Origin: Bacteroidales bacterium
GTDB lineage: Bacteria > Bacteroidota > Bacteroidia > Bacteroidales > P3
Length of the DNA stretch: 33,229 bases
Direction of reading: 5' to 3'
Assembly (NCBI GenBank): GCA_024400665.1
Contig: JAKSML010000020.1
Span: forward strand, 1 to 33,229
Below, piece after piece: positions 24,513 through 33,095 of this stretch (positions within the stretch are counted from its first letter, which is position 1; the number at the start of each line of letters is the position of its first letter). The notes beneath the pieces were generated by a model. It ran no database searches and was not told where the DNA came from. It saw only the letters and a list, made by a program, of their open reading frames with translations. The position numbers and the translations under genes are program-made.

Positions 24513-27500
24513 ATGACTGCACAAAGACTTACCATACTGATGCTGTTGCTGGCTTCCGCCGTCCTGGCACAAGGCCAGACCCATACCACCATGGGCACCG
24601 ACTTCTGGGTGGGATTTATGCCTAACAACCGCCAAAGGCCCAGTTCCAACCCCAACACCCTCTCACTCCTCATCACCGCCCCCACGGCGGCAACAGGCAC
24701 TGTGAGTTGCGGAGGGGACTCATTCACCTTCACCGTCCCCCCTGACTCGATGACACGGGTGACCATCCCAAGTCGAACCAACTATTTCAACACCAACACG
24801 AGCGGATTGCACGTCACAACCAGCCAGCCCGTGTCGCTCTACGCCTCTAACCATACCAACTACAGCCACGACATCACAGGTGTGCTGCCTACGCCCACAC
24901 TCGGAACCGACTATGTGCTACAGTCTTATCAATTCCATGGTAGTGGTGGTGTTGATAACCAGTTCTGCATCATCGCCACACAGAACAACACCACCGTGCA
25001 TTACCAACTTGGCGACACGGGTACAGCCGTCCACACCATACAGCTTCAAGCAGGACAGGCGTTCCAATGGGAGGAGAACCTCGACCTTTCGGGGACGCAT
25101 GTGTGGACCACGGACTGCAACAAGCCGATAGCGGTCTTCTCTGGTCACGAGTGCGCCTACGTGCCAAGCGGCTACGCTTCGGGCGACCATATCTTCGAGC
25201 AGTCCATTCCCATAGACTATTGGGGTAGGCACTTCATCGTCACTTCCTCAATGGGTCGCAGACACGACCTCCTGCGGGTGACCGCCCTCACCGACAACAC
25301 CACCTTCACCTTCGCCGACACTACCTGCACGCTACAAGCCCGCCAGACTGCCGAGATAGACATCCTGAGCGACTCTCTGCCCGCCGCCTACTTAGAGAGC
25401 GACAAGCCCGTGAGCGTCTTCCTCTACCTCACCGGCCAGCAATACGGCAGCCACATCGCCCAAATGGGCGACCCCTCGATGCTGGTCGTCCACCCTATCG
25501 AACAGCAGCTGAGACAAATTGCCTTCAGCACATTCGTCTCCACCTACTCTACCTACCACTACGCAAACATCACGACTGAAAGTTCGACAATAGGTCACAT
25601 CACTCTCGACGGCACCCCCATCTCCGACACAGCCTTCCACCCCATTCCTAACCATCCAGATTATGTTTACACACGCTTGGCAATCAGTCCTGGCAGCCAT
25701 ACTTTGGCATCCTCATACGGCGGCTTTAATGCTCACCTATACGGTATCGGGCAGGCCGAGAGCTACTCATACGCATTGGGGGCATCCCTCGATTCCTCCA
25801 ACCCTTTAGCATGGGTGAACGGCACCCCCTCCATTCAGCTGGACAGCACCAACAACCGATTCTGCCCGGGCGACACCTTGCATTTCCGCGCCATGACGGT
25901 GAACGAGGACAGCACCCAGATTGTCTGGCATCTGGGTAATGGACAGACCTCGTCAGAAGCCGAAATCGACATGGTCTATACGATACCAGGAGACTATACT
26001 GTGACCGTCATCTTTACAACAGTTGCAGGCTGCCGAGGCATTCGGCAGGACACCCTCACGCTCCCCATACACATTCAACAGTTCCATAATACCATGTGCG
26101 ACACCTCAGTGTGCGGAGACGAATGCCTGTGGCGCGGACAGACATATACCGCCATAGGATCCTTCTCACAGTACGACGTGAGCGACACCACGAATTGCCA
26201 GTTGCTGACCCTCAACATACTGAACTTATATCCACGGGCAACACCATCTATTGCAACAAGCGAGGACTGCGACAGCCACCTCATATTACTATTCGCACGG
26301 GGAGATGGAGACTTCTACACATGGACAAGTTCTCCTAACGACCCAGACCTCATGGGGCACGAGCACGACTCGGTTATCGCCACCTCGCCCAGCGGGACAC
26401 GCACTTACAGCCTCTATATGGCCTACTCTTTCGACACACTCTGCGGCACCACCATATCACACACCAAACCCGACATCCTCAGCAGCATGGCTTGGCTCAA
26501 CGATATATCCGCCACGATGTTAGACGGCACCAACAACCGTTTCTGCACGGGCGACACGATACACTTCACCGCCTCGGCGGCCTACGAAGAGCTGACACAA
26601 ATCTCTTGGAGAATCCATTTCGACGAATCCTCTGCAAGTGACCCTATCATTCTTTCTGCGGAAATCGACACGACCTTCCTCGCCCCGGGAGACTATACGG
26701 CAACCGCCTATTTCTCATACGAAGACAGCTGTCTAGGAACTTACCGCGACAGCGTACTCCTGCCCTTCACTATAATGGCACGGCAGCAATGGGTGACGGA
26801 TACCGCAGTCTGCGGCGATAGCTGTGTATGGCGAGATAGCGTATATTACACCTCTGGCGTCTTCGGACTTTACGATGAAGCCGACACAACCTTCTGCCCT
26901 AGGCTGCTGACCCTCAACCTCAGCCTCATCGCATCGCCTATGGCCGCCATCATAGACAGCTTTGCCTGCGACAGCCGTCTGATGCACCTCACCGCACAAG
27001 GCACAGGCGACAGCTATCGTTGGAGTTGCACACCACCAGATTCGGCACTCGCCGGACACGAGCACGACGCACACATCACCACATCAAGTGCAGGCGAACG
27101 GCTATACACCCTCTATCTCCACTACTCCTCCGACACCCTCTGCGGCAGTACGGCCACATACCTCAAACCCGACATACCAGTCCTGTCGGCAAACGCCTTA
27201 GCAAACCCCGAGACAGCCGATGCAGAACACACCCAGATAACTCTCACCGACATCAGCACAGGTGCAACACAGCGCTGCTGGTATCTGGATGGCACGGCGT
27301 GGAGCACCGACTCCCTCACCCTCTTCTCCTACAACATACAGCGCGATTCCATGACCGTCCTTCTTGTGGTAGCCGACAGTTTCGGATGCTCCGACACCGA
27401 TGTGATTGTGCTCCACAGCCGAATGGCAGACTTCTGGACGCCCAACACCTTCACACCAGACGCACCCACCAACAACCGCTTCACTATTAGCAGCTCCCGT

Positions 27501-27695
27501 CTCCCATACTTTGAATTATCCATCTTCACACGATGGGGCGACATGATTTGGCACAGCACAGACATCAACGAGGGTTGGGACGGCACCTACCACGGCATCC
27601 CCTGTCCACAAGGCACATACGTATATCTCTGTCGCTACCGCCATCCCGAAAACGGCATCCAACACCGTACTGGCACCGTGACACTATTACGGTGA
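24513..27695 (+). CDS. IgGFc-binding-domain T9SS type B adhesin
   Basis: This 1060-residue protein has a signal peptide (MTAQRLTILMLLLASAVLAQ). Residues about 25-420 are a good IgGFc-binding domain: GTDFWVGFMPN, VTIPSRTNYF, GLHVTTSQPVSLYASN, VLPTPTLGTDYVLQSY, CNKPIAVFSGHECAYVP, FEQSIPIDYWGRHFIV, LRVTALTDNTTFTF and NAHLYGIGQAESYSYALG. Two long internal repeats follow (about 432-658 and 659-889), each starting A-W-(V/L)-N, then D-(S/G)-TNNRFC-x-GDT, then a PKD-like strand set, a W-R-D cysteine motif and ending K-P-D-I. The last 85 residues form a CHU_C-type sorting domain (WTPNTFTPDAPTNNRF, ELSIFTRWGDMIWHS, PQGTYVYLCRY), in which the usual NGDGxND is altered to DAPTNNRF. It is the neighbour and distant paralogue of the upstream adhesin. 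Surface location is expected; ligand unknown. Confidence 0.85.
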   Translation: MTAQRLTILMLLLASAVLAQGQTHTTMGTDFWVGFMPNNRQRPSSNPNTLSLLITAPTAATGTVSCGGDSFTFTVPPDSMTRVTIPSRTNYFNTNTSGLHVTTSQPVSLYASNHTNYSHDITGVLPTPTLGTDYVLQSYQFHGSGGVDNQFCIIATQNNTTVHYQLGDTGTAVHTIQLQAGQAFQWEENLDLSGTHVWTTDCNKPIAVFSGHECAYVPSGYASGDHIFEQSIPIDYWGRHFIVTSSMGRRHDLLRVTALTDNTTFTFADTTCTLQARQTAEIDILSDSLPAAYLESDKPVSVFLYLTGQQYGSHIAQMGDPSMLVVHPIEQQLRQIAFSTFVSTYSTYHYANITTESSTIGHITLDGTPISDTAFHPIPNHPDYVYTRLAISPGSHTLASSYGGFNAHLYGIGQAESYSYALGASLDSSNPLAWVNGTPSIQLDSTNNRFCPGDTLHFRAMTVNEDSTQIVWHLGNGQTSSEAEIDMVYTIPGDYTVTVIFTTVAGCRGIRQDTLTLPIHIQQFHNTMCDTSVCGDECLWRGQTYTAIGSFSQYDVSDTTNCQLLTLNILNLYPRATPSIATSEDCDSHLILLFARGDGDFYTWTSSPNDPDLMGHEHDSVIATSPSGTRTYSLYMAYSFDTLCGTTISHTKPDILSSMAWLNDISATMLDGTNNRFCTGDTIHFTASAAYEELTQISWRIHFDESSASDPIILSAEIDTTFLAPGDYTATAYFSYEDSCLGTYRDSVLLPFTIMARQQWVTDTAVCGDSCVWRDSVYYTSGVFGLYDEADTTFCPRLLTLNLSLIASPMAAIIDSFACDSRLMHLTAQGTGDSYRWSCTPPDSALAGHEHDAHITTSSAGERLYTLYLHYSSDTLCGSTATYLKPDIPVLSANALANPETADAEHTQITLTDISTGATQRCWYLDGTAWSTDSLTLFSYNIQRDSMTVLLVVADSFGCSDTDVIVLHSRMADFWTPNTFTPDAPTNNRFTISSSRLPYFELSIFTRWGDMIWHSTDINEGWDGTYHGIPCPQGTYVYLCRYRHPENGIQHRTGTVTLLR

Positions 27696-27997
27696 TTAGT
27701 GGCTATGTGGGCGGGGCCAAGTATGGCTCTGCCACAATTATCAGCTAAAGAGTCGCAGCACGGATGGCTTCGTCCCAATCTTTATTCTTTATTTTTAATT
27801 CTTAATCGTCACCTACGGCTCTTCAAACTCAATCATGTCTTCGGAACCAGCCTAAGCTTCTTAATTCGGACTCAACGATGGGGGGAGATGAGCGCAGCTC
27901 ACAGCCAACAATAGGTCCACAGATAGCGCAATCGAAACCCTCTTCATGTTTTCTGTGAAATGTGAAACGATTGGCAGCCACCAATCATCATCTTCAA
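27696..27997. other. Convergent intergenic region with hairpins
   Basis: The plus-strand adhesin gene and minus-strand tex converge here. A GC-rich hairpin GTGGGCGGGGCC / GGCTCTGCCAC lies at 27707-27735, eleven bases after the adhesin stop, without a T-run. A repeat element lies at 27750-27808. GATTGG (27969-27974) and CCAATC (27981-27986) form a 6-bp stem just after the tex stop, followed on the minus strand by GTTTCACATTT, a weak terminator candidate. No gene is seen. Confidence 0.45.
27750..27808 (-). repeat. Dispersed element, copy E (inverted, diverged)
   Basis: Read on the minus strand it is TTAAGAATTAAAAATAAAGA, then ATAAAGATTGGGACGAAGCC and ATCCGTGC. It therefore matches the left arm and GGCGGAAGCCGTC-like core of copies A-D in opposite orientation, with several changes. 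Confidence 0.6.
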
Positions 27998-30127
27998 TCA
28001 GACGCCTCGCATGGAGAGGGAGATTCTATGGCGGCGGAGATCGACTTCGATGACCTTCACTTTGACATGCTGGTGAAGATGCACCACCTCGGAGGGGTCG
28101 TTGACACGGCGGTCGGCCAGCTGGCTGATATGCACCAGGCCGTCCTGATGCACGCCCACATCGACAAAGGCGCCGAAGGCGGTGATGTTGGTCACGATGC
28201 CAGGAAGCACCATACCCTCTTGGAGGTCTTCGATGCGGGTGACGTTCTTGTCGAACTCGAAGACTTCGAAGCGCGCGCGCGGGTCGAGGCCCGGCTTGTC
28301 GAGCTCCTTCATGATGTCCTGCAACGTGGGCAGGCCGCAGTCGGCGGTGACGTACTGCTCTATATTGATTTTCGACCGCAGTTCCTTGCTCTGCATGAGC
28401 TGTTCGACGGTCGCTCCCGCATCCTTGGCCATGCGCTCCACCAAGGCATAACGCTCGGGATGCACGGCGCTGCGGTCGAGCGGGTTCTCGCTCTCACGCA
28501 CACGCAGGAAGCCGGCGCACTGCTCGAAGGCTTTGTCGCCGAGGCGTTCCACCTTCTTCAGTTCGGCACGGCTCCCAAAGGCGCCCTCGCGGTTGCGATA
28601 ATCTACAATCTTGTCGGCCAGCGAAGGACCGATGCCGCTCACATAGCTCAGCAGCTCGCGGCTGGCTGTGTTCAGCTCCACGCCCACGCTGTTCACGCAG
28701 CTCACCACCACATCTTCGAGGCTCTCCTGTAGAAGGGTCTGGTTGACATCGTGCTGGTACTGTCCCACGCCGATGCTCTTGGGGTCTATCTTCACCAGCT
28801 CGCTGAGGGGGTCCATCAGACGGCGGCCGATGCTCACGGCGCCGCGGACGGTGACATCGTAGTCGGGAAACTCGCGGCGTGCCACCTCGGAGGCACTATA
28901 CACCGATGCGCCGTTCTCGCTAACCATGACGGCGATAAGCTTTTGTTTGAAATGGCAGCGTTTGACCACCTCCTCGGTCTCGCGGCCTGCCGTGCCGTTG
29001 CCGATGGCGATGGCCTCGATGTGGAAAGCCTCGGCCAAGGCTTCGAGCTTGGCGATGGCGGCACGTTCCTCACGCACGGAGGTGAAAGGATAGATGGTCT
29101 CGTTGTGCAGCAACTGACCCTGCGCGTCGAGGCAGACGGTCTTGCAGCCCGTGCGGAAGCCGGGGTCGATTGCCAGAATGCGTTTCTGTCCTAACGGCGA
29201 GGCGAGCAGCAGCTGCCGCAGGTTCTCGGCAAAGACGCGGATGGCCTCCTTGTCGGCCTTCTCCTTGAGGAGGTTGTAATACTCCGTCTCGATGGAGGGG
29301 GCCAGCAGACGCTTGTAGCCGTCGCGGACGGCGAGGCGCACCTGCTCGGACGACTCGTAGCGGCCGCTCACAAACTGGCGTTCCAGCGCCTCGTAGGCGG
29401 GCTCATCGTCATCGGGGACTACATGGACGCGCAGCACGCCTTCCTCCTCGCCACGGAAGAGGGCGAGGATGCGGTGCGAGGGGGCACGCATGGCGTTCTC
29501 CTTCCAGTCAAACCACGACTCGAACTTGCCGCCTTCCTCCTCCTTGTTCTTCACCACCTTGGAGGAGAGCATAGCGGTGCGGCGGAAGATATTGCGCACT
29601 TTGGTTCTCGCCTGCACGTTCTCGTTGACCCGCTCGGCGATGATGTCGCGAGCGCCGGCCAGAGCCTCTTCAACGGAGTTCACCCCCTTCTCGGCGTTGA
29701 TATACTTCTCCGCCATCTGCTCCAAGTTGCAGGAATACTGTTTCTGAATCTCGTTGGCGAGAGGTTCGAGGCCGCGTTCCACGGCCATGGTGGCGCGGGT
29801 GCGACGCTTGGGCTTGTAGGGCAGATAAAGGTCCTCAAGCTCCGTCATGGTGGCGGCATCCATTATCTTCTTCTCCAGCTCCGGAGTGAGCTTGCCCTGC
29901 TCGGAGATGGAGGCGAGGATGGCCTCGCGGCGCTTGTCGAGCTCTTTGAGCTTGATGAGGAGGTCGCGGATGGCGGTGATCTGCACCTCGTTGAGGCTGC
30001 CCGTCACCTCCTTGCGGTAGCGGGCGATGAAGGGCACCGTGGCACCCTGTTCGAGAAGTTCTATAGTTTTTTCCACCTGGCGTGCGCCAAGGTTGAGCTG
30101 CTGGGAGATAATGGCTGCGTAATTCAT
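27998..30127 (-). CDS. tex: Tex, S1-domain transcriptional accessory protein
   Basis: This 709-residue protein matches Tex (YhgF) from end to end. The N-terminus MNYAAIISQQLNL and TVPFIARYRKEVTGSLNE are family hallmarks, followed by LPYKPKRRTRATMA. A YqgF-like RNase-H-fold domain starts near 315 with RILAIDPGFRTGCKTVCLD and includes GNGTAGRETEE. Helix-hairpin-helix motifs (LLSYVSGIGPSLADKIV) and a C-terminal S1 RNA-binding domain (about 637-705, GIVTNITAFGAFVDVGVHQD) complete it. Tex binds nucleic acid and is linked to transcription and toxin or stress gene expression; the mechanism in Bacteroidota is not established. Length is slightly below the usual 710-770 residues because the tail after S1 is short. 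It has its own near-consensus promoter. Confidence 0.95.
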   Translation of the reverse strand: MNYAAIISQQLNLGARQVEKTIELLEQGATVPFIARYRKEVTGSLNEVQITAIRDLLIKLKELDKRREAILASISEQGKLTPELEKKIMDAATMTELEDLYLPYKPKRRTRATMAVERGLEPLANEIQKQYSCNLEQMAEKYINAEKGVNSVEEALAGARDIIAERVNENVQARTKVRNIFRRTAMLSSKVVKNKEEEGGKFESWFDWKENAMRAPSHRILALFRGEEEGVLRVHVVPDDDEPAYEALERQFVSGRYESSEQVRLAVRDGYKRLLAPSIETEYYNLLKEKADKEAIRVFAENLRQLLLASPLGQKRILAIDPGFRTGCKTVCLDAQGQLLHNETIYPFTSVREERAAIAKLEALAEAFHIEAIAIGNGTAGRETEEVVKRCHFKQKLIAVMVSENGASVYSASEVARREFPDYDVTVRGAVSIGRRLMDPLSELVKIDPKSIGVGQYQHDVNQTLLQESLEDVVVSCVNSVGVELNTASRELLSYVSGIGPSLADKIVDYRNREGAFGSRAELKKVERLGDKAFEQCAGFLRVRESENPLDRSAVHPERYALVERMAKDAGATVEQLMQSKELRSKINIEQYVTADCGLPTLQDIMKELDKPGLDPRARFEVFEFDKNVTRIEDLQEGMVLPGIVTNITAFGAFVDVGVHQDGLVHISQLADRRVNDPSEVVHLHQHVKVKVIEVDLRRHRISLSMRGV

Positions 30128-30201
30128 GGAGAAAAGTTTGGAAGATTTGGAGATTTGGAGGATGGAAGGCGAGCCTGCTAATCTACCAATTCACTCATCT
30201 T

Positions 30202-30232
30202 CAAATCTTATAATTAATAATGTTAAGACAAA
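30202..30232 (-). promoter_or_regulatory. Near-consensus promoter of tex
   Basis: On the minus strand TTTG (30229-30232) is followed after 18 bases by TAAGATTTG (30202-30210), close to the Bacteroidota pattern TTTG-N19-21-TAnnTTTG but with one extra base inside the -7 element. The predicted start would give a leader of about 70 bases before the tex ATG. The -33 TTTG falls in the T-run of the upstream terminator. Confidence 0.45.
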
Positions 30233-30259
30233 AAGAGCCCGCGGAGTGCGGGCTCTTTT
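30231..30259 (-). terminator. Intrinsic terminator of the thioredoxin-adhesin gene
   Basis: A perfect 12-bp inverted repeat AAAAGAGCCCGC / GCGGGCTCTTTT with a 5-base loop lies 16 bases after the stop codon. On the minus strand it ends in TTTTTG. Because both sides are A/T-tailed it may also work in the opposite direction. Confidence 0.9.
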
Positions 30260-30275
30260 CTATCTCAAAGAAAAG

Positions 30276-32618
30276 TTATTTAACAATTTTCTGAGTGGTG
30301 ACACCGGCGTTGGTGATAACGCGGACGAAGTAGCAGCCATTGCTGAGGTTGCTCATATCGACGGTGTTGGTGGTGGAGGTCATAACAACGCGGCCGTTGA
30401 GATCGAGGACGTTGACTTCCTGGAGGCCTTCAGCTTCGATGTTGAGGACGCTGACGACGGGGTTGGGGTAGATAGCAACGTTGGAAACGTTAGCATTGTT
30501 GATGGCGTTCTGACCAGCGGCGACAGTGAGGTCGTCGAAAATCAGCCAGTAACCGTCAACGCTTTCATAGTGACGGAAGCCGAGGCGGATGGTCTGACCA
30601 GCGAACTGAGAGAGGTCGATGTGCTTAACGGTGAAGTTAGCGCTGGTAGGAGTCTCAGTGTGGATAGGAGCGTTAGCGGTGAAGTTGCTGGGCTCAGCAC
30701 CAGTGGTGGAGACATAGATGGAGTACTTGTCACCATACATCTCGCTGACACCACCGACATAGTAAGTCAGGTTAGCACCATTAGCGGGGATAATAAGTTC
30801 GGGGGTGATCATCCACTGGTCGGGAGTGAGGATGCCGATACCATTGATGTAGGAAGCAGTTCCGATAGCGCCGCTGCCACCATGTACATACTGTGAGCCA
30901 GCCCACATTTCAAGATCCCAGTTAAAGCCGTCGCCATCAGCATCGACAAAATTCCAGCAGCCGAAGTCTTCATTAGCTTCGAAACCACAGGTGAAGGGGA
31001 GGTTGCGAGGATCGCAAGAAACAACGTTGACGTTCATGGTTCTGGTAGCGGTCTCGCCGTTGAGGGTAGCGGTGAGGGTGACAGCGTAGGTGCCGCCAGC
31101 AGTCCAAGTGGTGGTAGCGGTAGCACCAGTAGCGGTAGCGGGATTGCCGTTAGCGAAGGTCCAGCTGTAAGAAGCAGCAGCGGGGCCGACAGCGGTGAAG
31201 GTGACAGGAGTGTTGGTGGAAGCGTTAGCGGGGCCATTGAGCTCGACAGCCATAGCGGGAGCGGTGACAGAGGTGGTAGCGGCAATCATCCAAGTGTACA
31301 TGAGGGAGGGATTGAGCTCATAAACGGGGCTCCATTCGCCGTTGAAGCAAACGAGGCTGCCGTTGGGGTCGCCAGTGAAGTCGGTACCAGCAGCGGGATA
31401 AGAAGCATCAGCGCAGGTGAAGACAATCCAAAGGTCCTTAGCGCCGTTGAGCTGAACCTGATCATAGATGGAGAGGGTGTTGTCGCCAGCGGCAACAGCG
31501 TATGTGTACTCATAAAGCATGTCGCTGTTACCAGGGGTGGCACCAGGATTGGTCTGATAGACATCGAGGGTGTAATGAGCAGCCTCGTTAGCATAGACCT
31601 TCACATTCTCAAGATAGTTGCGGCCACTCATGAAAGAGGCAGGATATTTAGCGCCCCAGGTGATTTCGCCACCAGTTCCGACGGAAGAGACATAGCTGCC
31701 GCCCTGAGTGTAGGACATCTCATCGCCCCAGGTCCAGTCGATAACATTGACATTGAGGGTAGCGGTGGTGGTGCCAGTGGTGTTGGTGACCTCAAGGGTG
31801 ACCTGGTGGTTGCCAGTGGTAGCCCAAGTGGTGGTAGCAGCAGCGGTGTTAGCTGTAGCGGGGGTGCCGTCTGCGAAGGTCCAGCTGTAGCTGACAATAG
31901 GATCAACGCTGATGATATCAGCAGTGAAGTTGACGGGGTTGCCGACAACAGCGGTGGTGAGACCGTTGATGCTGACAATAGGAGCCTGGCCGGCGCGAGG
32001 AGCCTGACCAATCAGACCATTGACGATGCTGACAGCCTGAGCGGGAGCAGTGCTGGTGCCGAAGCCCCAGTCCTCACCATACAGGGAGCAGAAATAGCCA
32101 GAGGGAGTGATCAGATACACGCTGGGAACATAGCCTTCATAGAGAGAAGCGCAAGTGCTGAGGCAGCTTGCATCATCGATGATAGGATAGGTGACGGGGT
32201 TGCCGTGGCTGTCGAGCGTCCAGTTACCCTGGGTGGTTGCGCTGCTGCCAGAACCGTTGGTACCGTAAATCTGAGCGGTGGTGTTGCCATCTTCAATTTC
32301 AACCCAGATAACCTGGATGGAATCTTCTGCATCGAGAGCTTCGAGGATACCAGTAGTGTGGAGGCTCCAGCAGGGACCGCACCAGCAGCAGGAGTAGTCA
32401 ACCACCACGCTGATACCAGCATCGAGGTAGGACTGAAGGCTGACAGGGTTGCCGTTGATGTCAGTAGCGGTGAACGGAGCGGCAATCTGACCCCAGGCGG
32501 GAAGAGTAGCGGCGCCCTTAGCGGGGTTAGCTTCGCGGCACTGAGGAGCGCGCTGGAACTGTGCGAAGGAAGCGGAGCAAGCCAGCACAGCAAGCATAAC
32601 TAATACGATTTTCTTCAT
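30276..32618 (-). CDS. Secreted thioredoxin / PKD / cleaved-adhesin T9SS protein
   Basis: This 780-residue protein has a signal peptide (MKKIVLVMLAVLACSASFA, before Gln20). Residues about 40-200 are a thioredoxin-fold domain: FTATDINGNPVSLQSYLDAG, VVVDYSCCWCGPCWSLH with catalytic CGPC at 80-83, and a cis-Pro region YVPSVYLITPSGY. A PKD domain follows (about 209-297), then a strand-rich module (298-451), a second PKD (452-533) and a cleaved-adhesin jelly roll (534-700: LPFTCGFEANEDFGCWNF, TPDQWMITPELIIP, SVDGYWLIFDDLTV), as in gingipain haemagglutinin regions. A T9SS type A sorting domain ends it (VAIYPNPVVSVLNIEA, LNGRVVMTS, GCYFVRVIT). It should sit on the cell surface, where it may oxidise or reduce thiols and bind host or neighbour surfaces. 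It has a consensus promoter, a strong terminator and biased GCT/ACC codons, which suggests high expression. Confidence 0.85.
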   Translation of the reverse strand: MKKIVLVMLAVLACSASFAQFQRAPQCREANPAKGAATLPAWGQIAAPFTATDINGNPVSLQSYLDAGISVVVDYSCCWCGPCWSLHTTGILEALDAEDSIQVIWVEIEDGNTTAQIYGTNGSGSSATTQGNWTLDSHGNPVTYPIIDDASCLSTCASLYEGYVPSVYLITPSGYFCSLYGEDWGFGTSTAPAQAVSIVNGLIGQAPRAGQAPIVSINGLTTAVVGNPVNFTADIISVDPIVSYSWTFADGTPATANTAAATTTWATTGNHQVTLEVTNTTGTTTATLNVNVIDWTWGDEMSYTQGGSYVSSVGTGGEITWGAKYPASFMSGRNYLENVKVYANEAAHYTLDVYQTNPGATPGNSDMLYEYTYAVAAGDNTLSIYDQVQLNGAKDLWIVFTCADASYPAAGTDFTGDPNGSLVCFNGEWSPVYELNPSLMYTWMIAATTSVTAPAMAVELNGPANASTNTPVTFTAVGPAAASYSWTFANGNPATATGATATTTWTAGGTYAVTLTATLNGETATRTMNVNVVSCDPRNLPFTCGFEANEDFGCWNFVDADGDGFNWDLEMWAGSQYVHGGSGAIGTASYINGIGILTPDQWMITPELIIPANGANLTYYVGGVSEMYGDKYSIYVSTTGAEPSNFTANAPIHTETPTSANFTVKHIDLSQFAGQTIRLGFRHYESVDGYWLIFDDLTVAAGQNAINNANVSNVAIYPNPVVSVLNIEAEGLQEVNVLDLNGRVVMTSTTNTVDMSNLSNGCYFVRVITNAGVTTQKIVK

Positions 32619-32716
32619 TTTTTTTCTGTCTCGTTATAGGCCATCAGACTCATCGGCTTTGATTATTAATTAATTAAACGAATATTTCTAACAATTTTCC
32701 GAACTTAATCAAGATG

Positions 32717-32747
32717 CAAAAATACGATTTTTTTTTGATATAACAAA
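32717..32747 (-). promoter_or_regulatory. Consensus Bacteroidota promoter of the thioredoxin-adhesin gene
   Basis: On the minus strand TTTG (32744-32747) is followed after exactly 19 bases by TATTTTTG (32717-32724), a full match to TTTG-N19-TAnnTTTG recognised by the primary Bacteroidota sigma factor. The transcript should start near 32710, giving a leader of about 90 bases before the ATG at 32618. Confidence 0.75.
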
Positions 32748-33046
32748 TTTTTCAGCACATTTTTTTCAACATTTAATCCTCCCCCTCACCCCAAACGCTG
32801 ATATCCGCGCAAAAAACCTAAAAAGTCATATTAGGCAACTTCTATAAATTCAAGAAAATTAATGATAATAAATTTTTTTTTACACGAATTTCCATGAATT
32901 ATTCACGAATTTATTCATAAATTATTGTGATATGCGGACTAACTCAGAATGCCACCGGCATTCTTCGCATTGAATTTTTAGAAGTTTCCTTGAGGTGAAT
33001 TACCATAAATCGCACGCAAATTAATTCGTTGTTTAATAACAATTTA

Positions 33047-33078
33047 TATGATTATCCGCAATCACCACTAATAAATGG
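33047..33078. repeat. 32-base dispersed sequence, copy 2
   Basis: TATGATTATCCGCAAT followed by CACCACTAATAAATGG matches 17872-17903 at 28 of 32 positions in the same orientation. It directly precedes the large palindromic element here, but no such element lies beside the first copy. Confidence 0.6.
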
Positions 33079-33095
33079 AAGATATGTGATGCGTC

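Noticed and set aside
31575-32603. Plus-strand frame of about 340 residues opposite the thioredoxin-adhesin gene
   Set aside because: Ser/Ala/Gly/Asp-rich antisense shadow without domain character.
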